NCBI GenBank assembly: GCA_964247055.1
Contig: OZ176054.1
Span: 5,022,001-5,086,000, forward strand
Direction of reading: 5' to 3'
DNA length: 64,000 nucleotides
Origin: Paragordius varius
Taxonomy: Eukaryota > Nematomorpha
The position numbers and the translations under genes are program-made. Below the pieces are notes generated by a model. It was not told the DNA's origin. It searched no databases and saw only the letters and a program-made list of their open reading frames with translations. Shown piece after piece: positions 50,201 to 62,290 of this stretch; the first letter of the stretch is position 1; every line of letters begins with the position of its first letter.

Positions 50201-53200
50201 GTTCAAATGTTTGAACGATTTTTTTATCTATATCAGCAATTTGGACCTGAATTCTGAATGTACCAGCATATGGAAATCGAAATGTCACATTATCTGAATA
50301 TATCTATGTAAAATATCCAATAATATATATATATATATACACTGTGTGCAAAAAAATTTTTAACGAAAATTATTTTTTTCATGAGATAGCTTATGACCAG
50401 CGTATTCATTTGCCGCAAAAAATTTTATTTGTAGACAACCTAGTTATTGAAATATTAAGAGAAAATCGAAATCGGGAAAAAAGTGAAAATTAAGGATAAT
50501 CAAATAATAATGATAAAATTTGAAATATTTTGGTTTATTATTATTTAAGGGGATATATTCAATATATAAATAGCCTAAAATCATATCGTTATGGTTTTTA
50601 TAAATTTCAGGTCAAAAGATGGCGTTTTTCTTTTGTCACACTTAAAAGTCAAAATAAATTTAATGGAACTATATTAAAATAATTTTTTAATTATTTACTA
50701 CCTATACTCACTATTAAAATCTTAACATATATATTTCATTCAGTAAAATAAACTTCTATATCAAAACCAAAAATATTTTTTATTTTTGCATTTTTTTGTC
50801 ATCTGGTTGAGTGTATAAAAAATTTATTCTGTTTTATTTTGGATTCTCGCATGATTAGGAAATATTAAGTATAATTTATGCACAGGATTGAAAATTAGTG
50901 GATCAACCAACAATCCGTACAAATCCCAATACAAATATTAATTTGTCATATAACAGACTTGTTACAGGAAATCGTAAGGATTTTTTGGTTGATTGAATAA
51001 ATTATATACTTAATAATTCCTAATCATGTGAGAATTACAAAATAAAACAGTATAAATTTTTTATACAATCATAAACCAGATGAAAAAAATGCAAAAATAA
51101 ATAACAATATTTTTGGTTTTATTTGGATATAGAAGTTTATTTTACTGAATAAAATATGATTGAATAGTGAGTTTAGGAAGTAATAATTTAAAAAAAATAT
51201 TTTTTTTTAGTTCATTAAATTTATTTTGAATTTTAAGTGTGACAAAAAAACGCCATCTTTTGCCCTGAAATTTTATAGAAACCCTAACTATATGATTTTA
51301 GGCTATTTATATATTAAAAATATCTCCTATGATAATAAACTATAATTTGAATTATCCTTAATCACTTTTGGCCCGATTTCGATTTTCTCTCAATATATCA
51401 AAAACTAGGTTGAAATAAAAATTTTTGCGGCAAATGAATACACTGATCATAAGCTAACTCATAAAAAAAATTTTTCGTTAAATCAAAATGACCCTCTTTT
51501 TTGCACCAGTATGTATATATATATATATATATATATCATTTCAGTCTCTTTTGACGCTTTTATATTTAGGGGATTAGGACTTAAATCTTTGGATCAGGAC
51601 TTTTGAAGCTTTAACACTTGCTTGTCCAGGGACAGTAATGATAGAAAATTAGCATAATTCACATAATGTAAGATTCCGGCGCCTTACTTACTCTACCATT
51701 TCACCTTTTTATTAAAAATACAAATTATACTTCAAAGGGTATTTAACTGAATTTGCTAGAAACTAAAAAGAGAATCAAACCTCATCGAACATGATGTTAG
51801 AATTCGTTTCATCCCTAATAGTCCATATACAGTATTCTAAATAGCCCGCTGGACAGATTAATGTTTTGAGATTTGGATTATCAATATCATGGACAACGCA
51901 TATGCTTTGATTGACTAAAAATAAACAAGATATCGTTAATACATTTGCCTAGATACTAAACTTTTGCGCAAGCTTACAAAAACATAAATTATAATGTTAG
52001 TTAAACTACATTGTTAATGTATTATTATATAGCATTATATATAATATGTATAAACTTCAACAATACTTTACCATTGATATTCGTGTATGTGAGAATATTT
52101 CCTTTCTCTGCAAAATGGAATTCAACGGGTTTGGTTAGAACTCTGGTTTCAGTATTTGATTTCTAAAAATTAATATAATTATAAATAGTCATAACCAATT
52201 ATAATTGATACTATATGGATAAACAAAAATGCGACATTGTCTAGTCGTATGGAGAAAAACTAAATTAACTTTAAAGGGTCAAAATTACATTTTTTTGTTT
52301 ACCAGTCTAAGATGCCCGAATTTAAATGGATAAATATATAATATAAAATTTTACCATCGTTGTGGTTATTATCGGCTTTTCACCAAAAATGTGTTGTGTA
52401 AGGGTAAACCCGTCTTTCCATGTAATTGGATGTGGTATCTACATTAAAAATTTGCGACACTTATTGGGTGAAAATATATTTATTATTAATCAATATAGTA
52501 AAATATGAATTTTACCGTAAAATGAATGTCGGTCGATGAATTATTTCCATTCATTTGTATGTCTAATTGAGGTTTATGTGCTAAGTAAATTAATATACTT
52601 TGTTAAAACAATCGTTTCCAATCTCGAAAAATCGATGAACATGCTATTATAACCAGAGTTAGGTCTGACAGGATAAAATGCACTTCGTAACTGTGACTAC
52701 TTACAAAACAGTCAAAATTATTGATCATGTATGTATTATGTAGTTTCTAAAAAATTGAGGATTTTAACTTTTAATCAATTTTTATATATGATTAAAAGCG
52801 AATCGATGATTTCTATTTTCAACAACACGTTCCTTAGAAATGCATTTATAAGCTATGTTACCGGCAAAATATTATATTTATGAATATAAGTAGCTTCTTT
52901 AATAGCAAAAAATATTTTTTGCCGATTTAAATTTCGATAACCTAAATATTTATGTTATGAATTTAATATGAAATTTTATAGACAGAGCATATATATATAT
53001 GCTAAATATATTTACATCATTAAAATTTTGAGGGGACTTCTTAAACATGAAAATGGAAATAATTATAATAAAGACTGTTATCAATTCGTATTTAGATAAA
53101 TAAAAATGACGGCTTTTAAAGCTAGTATTATGTCATTTTTTTCAAAATACAATAAGTGAAATTTTACTGTAATGCATTTCATCGATGATATGAATCATTT

Positions 53201-53939
53201 TGTTATGTTTTAAGCCAACTCGAATCTTGTATTTCCTTCCGCTCGTTAAGTTGACAAGTACATTTGGCGAATATGCCTAGTTTATAAATATTAAATATAT
53301 TTTTATCTCAAATAAAATCTGACATCAACTTTTGCTGGCAAAACAAATGAAAAAACATTTTATTAACACCAACATTGATTATGTAGCCAATTAAGACCTA
53401 ATTTTATTAAATTTTTTATTTTACGATTAAACTCACCGGTGAACTGAAATATTAGGTGTTATATAAGTAATGAATTTGTTTGAAAATACCATAAAATTTT
53501 GGCTCGTGTTATGCAGCAAATCTTTAACCGTAACAATGTATCGTCGCTGAGTTGGCATGTCTTTAAAATTCTCGTTCTCGTAAGACTTATCTACACGGAC
53601 GTAGGTATCATGGTTTTTTTGGTATATAATGGTTTTTATGGTTTTAAGTGCAATAGTTTTATCCACATCTAAAAAATTTAGCCATTAACACATAAGATAA
53701 TAATTTGTTTAATAAATTATTATGTTTTACCTCCAGAGCCGGGCGTCCCGCTAGCGGAAAACTGTTGTTAAAAAGAGTCATTTTAAAATACATTACATCA
53801 TTGAGACAAATTTTATTTAGTAAGGAGAAATTACATTATAATCTGAATCATCAACCAATTTCACTGTTGAAAATATAGCACCAAGAAGGCTTGCCGATAG
53901 AAAAGTTATAAACATAATATTGAGCTCGTAAGAAATCAT
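44249..53939 (-). CDS. Unrecognised secreted glycoprotein-like gene, 17 exons, 702 aa (right copy)
   Basis: Exons 1-17: 53835-53939, 53731-53761, 53490-53668, 53168-53276, 52516-52580, 52355-52438, 52072-52162, 51781-51914, 50192-50303, 49950-50095, 47724-47820, 46862-46932, 46497-46691, 46076-46394, 45034-45069, 44836-44969, 44249-44449. This is an intact paralogue of the gene at 13,421-23,120. Exons 1, 2 and 5-17 appear identical. Exons 3 and 4 each gain one codon and carry 12 and 7 amino-acid replacements, against about 2 and 4 silent codon changes. Many replacements add Lys, Arg or Asn. Both copies stay in frame, with the donor after the Phe-Met codons of exon 3 conserved, which argues that both are or recently were functional. 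The copies share orientation and local context and probably promoter-proximal sequence. Confidence 0.85.
45823..45860 (-). mobile_element. Solo hAT end (duplicate of 14995-15032)
   Basis: Segmental-duplication copy, in intron 14 of the second secreted-protein gene. Confidence 0.55.
47139..47208. repeat. Short 21-bp tandem array (duplicate of 16311-16380)
   Basis: Segmental-duplication copy, in intron 11 of the second gene copy. Confidence 0.7.
50340..51513. mobile_element. 1.17-kb long palindrome (right copy)
   Basis: Duplicate of 19,512-20,685, in the same intron of the second gene copy. The adjoining TA microsatellite is one unit longer here. Confidence 0.85.
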
Positions 53940-56640
53940 TTTATTATACAAAAAAAATTGTTAAAATACAATAAAAAATTGATCAGACTTTAAGGTTATA
54001 ATTATTATTGTTAAAAACGATTAAACATATATTTATTAACAAAACTGATGCAATAAAAATGGGCTGCTACGATATAACCTTTATAATTTGATACATATAC
54101 GCATTTACGCCAGTTTTTCTTGAAATTTAAATGTATATTATCAAAATTATATTTAGCTAATTTACTTCTCAGAAATAATGTTTTTATTATACAGGTAAGC
54201 TAGCTATAAATTTTTCCAGACAAGGTGTTGTTTGTATAACAATTGTTTTTACCTATAATATTATTAAATTAAATTTTTAAAAAGAAATTTATACTATAAG
54301 GTAAAAAATATTTCTATCATACATTGTTGATAGCTAAACTAGCTTAAAAAATTTACGGAATTCCGGTATCGTGTAAATATAATGTATTACGTCCATACAT
54401 GTTTTTTGAATAAGTATCTCATAGTTTTATATTATTGAGTTATTATTAAAGGTAATTACAATACATATAGAAATTCGCCAAATTTATTTTCAAAACTTTT
54501 GATAAATAATAAACATTCATATGTTAATTTAATTGGATTGATTCCCAATTTTAATTTTCTGATTATTATAAGTCGAAACGAAATAAAATTCAAACCAGAT
54601 AACAGACGAAATCGACTCTTCGAGAATGATAACCAATTCTTTCACTTGTTTATTCGTGCTTTTTTATTTCGACTCTTTGATAAACATAAACCCTCTTTCT
54701 TTTACATTTTCTAGCCGTTTTGCTATGCCTCTTTTATACTTTATCCTACATATTTTTGAAAAATTAAAATTTATTTTTGAAAATGATACCGGTCTTGGAA
54801 TAAGTCCTTTATAAGTGAATTTTCTTTTCTATACAATTGCTAGGATATTATTTCAATATTTTATTTTACTATAATTGGTTCAATTTTAACTTTGTCAGAC
54901 AAATTTATAAATATAAATTTTTCTCCAATAACATGCATATGTGGCTGCAAAGTCCATGCATTTTATTATTCTTGCTTGATTTTTATTATATTTAAGGTCC
55001 GTGATTATATTAGTTTCACAGCAGGCTTTCCTAACGTTATGCCACGTTGATACCTGGTGTAAAATTAACCCCTTATGTCTATTAGAAAGCCAATTAATAT
55101 AGTTTCGCCTCTAACAGGGTATTTATAATAATTGGATTCATTTTTTAAAAAAATATTTTGGTTTACATAAGGTTTAGATTAATCCAAATATTTTACTTTC
55201 CTAACATTTCTGTTTTATGAATGCGTATTTCAATTTTTGTTAATAGTACTTTCTGGGTTAAGCAGTGATAACTAGGGTTGTGCATTTGACTGCTTTTTCA
55301 AAAAAAGTTTGGATGGTCATGACCACTTTTAAATTAAGTAAGTATCATGCGATATTGGATTGTCAAAATAAGTTCGAATTACACTTGCGTTTCACTAATA
55401 ATGTCATGTTTTTTTCTTTAAAGTTTGTATTATACATTTTTTTGATATTTATTATTTACATATATTTTCAATCGAATTTGATCAATATATTGTTTTAATA
55501 AATTTTGTCACATGTTTATGGCCTTCTGATTCTAATACATAGCTCATAATACTGGATATTTCAAATTTGACCTAGTTTGTTTTACACTTTCTTTCATCAT
55601 TAAAATATCCAATTATAGGATGTTTTTCATTTTTGGTTCACATATATAGAATTTCATATTTTGCAAAGTGCTATATTGTTTTGTTTTCCGAAATAACTGG
55701 ATAATACTTATGTTATGAAGAGGCATGTTTAACAATTTTTAATATTGGTAAATAAGCATATTTAAATATTTAATTTTTTTTAAAAAAAATATATTAGAAA
55801 ACAAAAAAATCTTACTATCTCTCTTCCTAAAAAAATTACTAGCATTTTTTCAAAAAAGAGCTATTATTTTTAATGACCATGGTCAAAAAATAAATAGTCA
55901 CTGACTTGATCATGACCTGGTCAGCACAACCCTAGTGATAACCTTTTCTCTTTAATTATTTCTTACATAATCTATTGTCCTTAAATTTTTCCACAATACC
56001 ACCTTCTCTATTTTTATATAATGTATTTCACAACAAACAATTTATTAGTTATACAAAATTTTATCAATCGCTGACACCTTAGTTCCTTTCTCAATGTTTT
56101 CCCATTATCGTGACACACTGATTTCGAATCTTATTATTACAAACCATCTATAATCATATCATTTTACATAAGTCAAGTTATTAATCTGGGAGTTGATTTA
56201 AATTTGGATTAGAGTGTTAGGGGCATGCTAAATAAAGATTCGTATAGCATTTAAACATTATTATAAAATAATATTATTGATTGACATTTTTATTTTTGGT
56301 GGTATTTAGTAGCTTGCTTTTTTTTATTTTCTCTGTACATGTCTCTTTCCTCGTTTCATCCATGGTGGTTTCAGAGTTTACTTAACTAAAAGAGAGAAAA
56401 TGGTCATATTGATATTTTATAATTTTTGTAAACAATTATATCGGGGCTTTGTTTAACCATACCTATGGGGTATGTCAAAAATTTTATAAAATAAAAAACA
56501 AAAATATAATTTAGTTGAAACATGTTTTTAATCTTGACGACATGTGGAAAAAGAACAAGTTTGGCAATATCAAATTCCAGGGTAAATCATTCACTATTTC
56601 AATTTTTTTAAAAAAGGTCCTTATTATTTTAAATAAATGA
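52971..56640. repeat. Diverged tail of the duplication unit, right copy
   Basis: This is the counterpart of 22,141-24,766. It is longer because it carries about 0.5 kb of extra DNA (about 54,700-55,264) and a 662-bp hAT MITE (55,273-55,934) that the left copy lacks. The left copy keeps an apparently empty MITE site near 24,019-24,026. It also has only one unit of the 85-bp upstream repeat that is doubled in the left copy. Confidence 0.8.
55273..55934. mobile_element. hAT MITE family 1, 662 bp
   Basis: Same terminal repeats, with a perfect 8-bp target duplication gtgataac (55265-55272 and 55935-55942). The paralogous position in the left copy (near 24,019-24,026, gtcatatc) looks like an empty site, so the insertion postdates the split of the two tails. 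Confidence 0.9.
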
Positions 56641-56984
56641 TTAATGAGTTACATTGCATTGTAATACTTTGCTACATAAGACATTAAATTATCTATCGGT
56701 TATAAAACCAGAACTGATTTAAATATTGTGATATATTATTAAAAAATTTGCCATTATCTGCGATTGAACATTCCAAATTAATTTTATAACACTCAGACCT
56801 TTTAGAGGTAGTTTTATACGGATCTTGAAATTAAATATCTGAAAAAAATATTTAAGGTGTTAAGCTGAATGTAAAAATGTGCTTTCTTTAGCCTTTTAAT
56901 CGCATTATAAAAAAATTTAAATATGTAAAATTGTATAATACTCGTCTCAAACTTTTACACTGCCATTTATTTCTTTATAACACC

Positions 56985-57533
56985 TAGATTCAATTTGGGG
57001 TATCTAAATACCCCAGACTGTTATATTTCTAAAAAACTACAGAAGGAAACAGTCCCAATTTAAATTTGCTTCTATCTTAATAAAAATTATATAACAAAGC
57101 CAAAATATATAAATAAAATTTCGTTGAATAAAAAGTTCCATGAACTACTTGGACGCCATTTTTATTTAGAAAAATTTTTGCAAAATATCCTGTTTATTTG
57201 ATTCTAACGTTAAAATTAAAGCTAATTTTTATTTAAATTACATCTAACATTGATAGAAATAAAAAAAGTGGTTTGTTTTGTATTATTATTTAATTTAGCC
57301 AATGGACATATGTTACATTGACTAAATTTCTACCTTTGGTTGGTTTTACATTAAAAGAGAAATATCAAGTATTTTTGAATAAAAAATTTTATATATTTCG
57401 GTTTATCAATGATAAGTTGTAAAATTTTGCCATGGTTTCGATTCCTTCTATATTTTTTAAATTATTTAATTTTAAACAGGTATCCAACTACCCCAATTTG
57501 AATCGGGCAATGAATGTCTTGTATCCAAGTGTT
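56985..57533. mobile_element. MITE family 2 copy
   Basis: Begins around ttcaatttggggtatctaaa and ends around ccccaatttgaatcgg and caagtgttaa. The interior aligns with 2,784-3,325 at moderate identity. Confidence 0.6.
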
Positions 57534-57887
57534 AAATCGCTAATGCAACTGGCAAATTTTTTTATATTATAATTAGCAAATGTAAATAATTAAATTTACA
57601 AAACCTTCAAGCTACATTTTAGCAGCAAAACTTGATATATTTTGATTTTTATATCAGTTGTTCGTTTAAAACGTGTTATGGAACTGTCCTAATTTTAGAC
57701 CCTGGAAGAGATAAAAAATATATATCTAAGAGAAGAATGTTATCAAACTTTAACAATAGACTCGTTTACAAAATTGAGCTCTGGGATATAAAACAACCCC
57801 AATAGGTCAATTAGGACAAAAAAGAAAAGGTCATGAAGTGTTTTTATATATCAATTCAAATTATTTATCTTCGTAGGACTTAACATA

Positions 57888-57945
57888 CAGCAATGGTACT
57901 CAAACCGCGACTCACAGCCCACATGCGGCCCTACAATTGCTTTTT
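57888..57945 (+). mobile_element. Solo hAT end
   Basis: cagcaatggtactcaaaccg followed by cccacatgcggccct matches the 5' end of the hAT elements at 6,893 and 28,879. Nothing of the body remains nearby. Confidence 0.6.
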
Positions 57946-58450
57946 TATGAATATGAATTCATATTCGGCTATTTTTACCGTGATTGTTTTAGAAGTACAG
58001 TTAGCTGCTAAATTTTTATTGATTTCCATATTTTTATATTTCGGTTTATATATTTTCAGTAATTTTTCTATTTTTAAAGATGATAAATTAAGTATATTAT
58101 ATAAAAAATATCGGGAATAATTCTTTAAAACTTAATAAATTGGCAGTCATTTTTGAAAAGTTATTCATACTTTTTTATATTTTACTCTATGAGATATTAG
58201 TATATTATACCTGTTTTTATATTATACCTTATAAAATATATCCTATCTCAAAAGTTTTCCCAATATTTGATATTAGTTAACGAATTCAAAGCTGCCATAT
58301 ATTGCTACAAAAGAAATTATCCGATGATACTCTTCTAAAAAAGAATAATAAAACAATTATTTATAATTTAAAATATATCCTACCTTATGTTTAACTCTAA
58401 AAAACTAAAACGCATCCTAATAACCGCCCGTCTATGGCGATCAACAAGGG
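57946..58450. other. Spacer, no gene recognised
   Basis: A+T-rich. The open stretch covering 57,893-58,120 overlaps the solo hAT end and shows no protein motif. Confidence 0.45.
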
Positions 58451-58960
58451 TAGTGGTACTCAAACCGCGGCCCTTATGTCCCTATATTTTTAAACTTTAT
58501 AGTATAAACTGCATGTGTCAAAAAGATAGATAATATTTGTCGTTTTATGGAAAACGGCCCTTTAATTTTTTGTCGCAACTGAACAAGGGTTCTTTTTGAA
58601 AAACAAATAGAATTAACAAAATCCTTTTTATCCTACCACAACTTATAGGGCAAATTAAAAGGGTTGTCGGTATAGTTTACCACATCAATACTAGAGAAAA
58701 ATAGAAGACTCAAAAGTCATCTAAACGATAACTACGCGTTTGGAAAACTTTTATACCGCAGTAAAATGTCTTATCTTGTAGAATTTTTCCTGAAAAAACA
58801 CGAAATTTGGCGGACATCAATAATAACAAACGGCCGGTTTTAATGGCTTACTTTTGCGACGTTTCTGAAAAACGAAATACCACTAGATACACAGGGCAGT
58901 TATAAAAATACGAATATAGCCAACGTAAAACAATGGGTAATCTGTAAGAATTGATTTTGA
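58451..58960 (+). mobile_element. hAT relic with eroded transposase core
   Basis: tagtggtactcaaaccgcgg opens it. Downstream, plus-strand frames keep traces of the same transposase as at 6,893: a VVGIVYHINTREK segment near 58,665-58,700, a LYHAVRW-equivalent near 58,755, and MAYFCDVSEK near 58,840 followed by a degenerate LQG motif. There are multiple stops and frame changes, and it is heavily deleted. Confidence 0.55.
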
Positions 58961-59551
58961 TTAGCAGATTATCAAAAAATTACTGACGTCATGTAGTCCA
59001 CATTTCAGACTTTTTATTAATTTTTAACAATTTAAATAATATAATAATAACCAAGTAAAGTTTCGAATTATCGATAAAATATTGGGCAACAAAAAGTAAA
59101 ATTTTCTTAACTTGCTGGAAAAGATAAAAAATATTATATTTATTTTTCTATAATCAATTGAAATAATATATGTAAATTTGAGATGTTGAAGACACTAAAA
59201 TGTATAAACAAATAAAAATATAATTAGAATAAAATGAATAAAAATTATATTTGAACATATAAATTTTATATCACCATTGACTCATTTATTTTGATTAATT
59301 AATCAAGATACACAATAAAGTATCTATAATGTTCAAAACAAACGTATGAGGGTGAATTTAATATAAAATTTATACTTGATTCAAATTTTCACAATATATG
59401 GAATGTAAATAGGAAGTAATAAGAATATGATATGTGTGTGCGTGAAACAATACAATTATCACAACATATATTCTATTTAACACTCATTACCTTTTGGGGT
59501 AGTTTGATATCCCAGATTTTTTAATTTTAATATCTAAAAGTAGTTAAGCTA

Positions 59552-59882
59552 TTAACACTTCGATTCAAATTGGGGTATCTAAATACCCCAGACTAAATTT
59601 AGGTAAGGATTTTAAAAATTTTAAGGGTAAAATTAAAGCTAATTTTTTTATTTAAATTACATTTAACATTGATAGAAATAGAAAAAGCGCTTTATTTTGT
59701 ATTATATTTTAATTTTATCAATGTCATGTTGATGAAATTTTTACCATTCGGGTTTAGCACAAAATAAGGCTTCGATTCCTTCCTTATTTTTTCAAGAATT
59801 TAATTTTCAACAAGCCTGAAGTATTTAGCTACCCCAATTTGAATCGAAGGACTGAAATGAATGTGTTGTATCCAAGTGTTAA
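59552..59882. mobile_element. MITE family 2 copy, shorter, with clear terminal repeats
   Basis: ttaacacttcgattcaaatt at the left is matched in inverted form by the gaatcgaagg and aagtgttaa sequences at the right. The inner gtatctaaatac and gtatttagctac motifs pair as well. It looks like an internally deleted relative of the copy at 56,985. Confidence 0.65.
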
Positions 59883-60499
59883 GCCGATATTAAAATTAAG
59901 GTTTTTTTAGACATATAACCGTATTGTGCATTTTTTTAAAAGTGTTAAATTCTAAATTCTCTTCTCAAACTTTTTCGCGGCTATTTTTATATAAATTTTT
60001 TTTAATTGCTTTGGTCACGGACAAATAAATGTAGTTATAAAATGTTAACAACTAACTTTAAAAAGCTAGAATACATTTTAAGCAGCAATTGACTTCTATT
60101 TGATCGATAACAACGACAGCAATGAGGCACAACACTTTGATATGAAGCTTATAAATAAAAATATTTTTGCCCCAAAAAACTCGATAAGTTTTGATATTAT
60201 ATATATATATATATAATACATTTCATCAAGATTTTTTGTCTGCACTGATTATATTTTGCAGTTTTTAAATTCGGGAAATTTAAAATTTAGATAGCGGTAA
60301 ATTTTGTTAAAACCATTAGCTAAATTAAAATTATAATTTTGCTAATTCATAGCAATAGCTTTTAGCGTTCAATCAATTTTCAACATAAATATTATTTATT
60401 TAAAATAAAAAAATATTTGATCAAACTTTAGATTTTACTTTTGATTTTAAATAAATAGTTTGTATAACTAGTTCTGTAATATATTTTATGTCATTCCAC

Positions 60500-62290
60500 A
60501 CCCAAGTTTTCATTATTTTGAATCTCTCTGGGGCAAAAGCTTAACCATATGAAGTAAACTGAGTTGAAATCTATATATTTATGAAAATAGAAAATTCTGG
60601 CTTTGTGATCTGTTTCCGGAAAACCGGTAGACCCATTCAAATCGAAACATCGAAAAATATAATTATTAACGAATGCCCCGACAATAGCTTGGTCCTTTTT
60701 TGAAATAGGCCCCCAGTTCGGGCCCACCCCGTGTGAAAAACGGGTTTTTTGAAAAAATTTACAAAAATCGTGTCTTTGAGTTGATTTTCCGGAGAACGTG
60801 TTGGACCATTCAATTTCAAATATGATTTTTGTTTACTTATTTTCGATTGCGCCGAACATAGTCTTCTCGCTTTATTAATTTAGGCCCTCTTTTTACCCGC
60901 TCCACCCGTAAAAGGCCAATTTTTTTAAAAAAATTAAGTCCACAAAAATAATTTTTTGATTCTATTTTTCGCCCAAGGTATGAGACCGTAAAAATTCAAT
61001 AAGGATTCCACGTATTCCCTGTTAAAAGGAAAAAATTTTAGTCAAGCGTTTCTTTGATGATAGCTGCTGAGTAAGGAGCTACCCGCGAAAAATTGACCCG
61101 TCATATCAAAATAGCGTACTTTTGGGGCTAAATTTCAGAAATCCTATCAGGCCATATGAGTTCAATAGCTTCTTAAAATATTACCCGTAAAAAGTCAAAA
61201 ATTTTAACAAGCTTTTTTGTATCAGCCTCAGGGTAGGGAGCTACCCCCTAAAACTGCGCCACCATATTGCTTAGGAGTCAGAAATAAGGCCATATAAGTT
61301 TTATAAGGGCCTGAAATATCACTCTTAAAAAGGCAAAATATTAAGTCGAGCGGATTTTTTAAATTAGCGCTTAAATAGGCTCTGGGTAGGGAGCTACCCG
61401 CGTATAAATGCCTCACTATATCGATACAGCTTTCCTTTGGAGACAAATTTCCGAAAACTTATAATACTATGTGAGTTCAATAAGGGCTTAAAATATTTAT
61501 TACCCCTTAAAAAAATATTTTAGGGGTTTCAATTAGTCATTAAAAAAGGTTTTACGCCCTGAAAATTTGCTGCCATAGAACAATTTTTAAATATTGAAGC
61601 AATATTTCCACGAACTCATAGGAACATATGGACATTATAATTCCAGATATTCCGCATATAAAGACAAAAGATTTGTTCAACTCTTTTTTTATACCTGCCT
61701 CTGGGTACAAGCTACCCGCTAAAAACTGTGCCACTATATAGAAATTGCGTTGTTTTGGAACTAATTAAAAGAAAACTTATGCCATATGAGCTCATTAAAA
61801 TTCGAAATATTACCCGTACCTCGATAAAAAATAAGGTCAGGTTTTTTTATTAGCTGTTAATTTGGGGCCTTTATGCCCAAAAAATACGCCATCATATAAC
61901 GATTATATAGTGTTAAGGTATTTTTTCGAATAACCCATGAGACGATGGTCAGATGATTCCAAATATTTTCCCTGTAAAAAAATTTTAACTTAGCGCTTTT
62001 ACCATATAGGTCTATGGGCTACCGGTTTAAAACTGAGACGCCATACAAAAATGGCGTGGCTTTGGAGCTAATTTTCAAAAAACTTAAGAAGCGTTACGAG
62101 TTCAATAAAGGCTTTAAAAATTACCCATGAAAAGGTAAATATTATAGTATAGCGCTTTTTTCCGTTAGCCCTCAATTTGGGGCCTTTACACCAGTAAAAA
62201 TATATTAGTATGAATGTACCGTTTTGAAAATCTCATGAGATTATAGCTATTAAATAATGTTTCGAAATAATCCACATATATAGATCATTT
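60500..62290. repeat. Degenerate satellite array, period about 158 bp
   Basis: A block built around gggagctacccgc plus aaaattg, gccatatgagttcaataagg and aaatattacccgtaaaaa recurs roughly every 146-165 bp: anchor positions near 61,078, 61,240, 61,393, 61,554, 61,711, 61,872, 62,018 and 62,183. More decayed units reach back toward 60,720 and 60,894. Two minus-strand readings share LNGxT and PExxxK motifs at the unit period, showing that these frames are repeat by-products. The block is less A+T-rich than its surroundings. About ten or eleven units are present. Confidence 0.75.

Larger units (their letters stand above)
30829..52970. repeat. Tandem segmental duplication, right copy
   Basis: This is a near-perfect second copy of bases 1-22,140, in direct orientation and adjacent (offset 30,828, rising to 30,830 after the TA microsatellite at about 51,514-51,536). 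The junction at 30,828/30,829 is not a breakpoint: it lies inside a continuous hAT element (28,879-30,995). The unit therefore extends left at least to that element and probably through the last two kelch exons at 27,848-28,177. Confidence 0.95.

Noticed and set aside
60491-61734. Minus-strand frames of 60-78 codons
   Set aside because: They recur at the satellite period and share repeat-derived motifs, so they are by-products of the 158-bp array.
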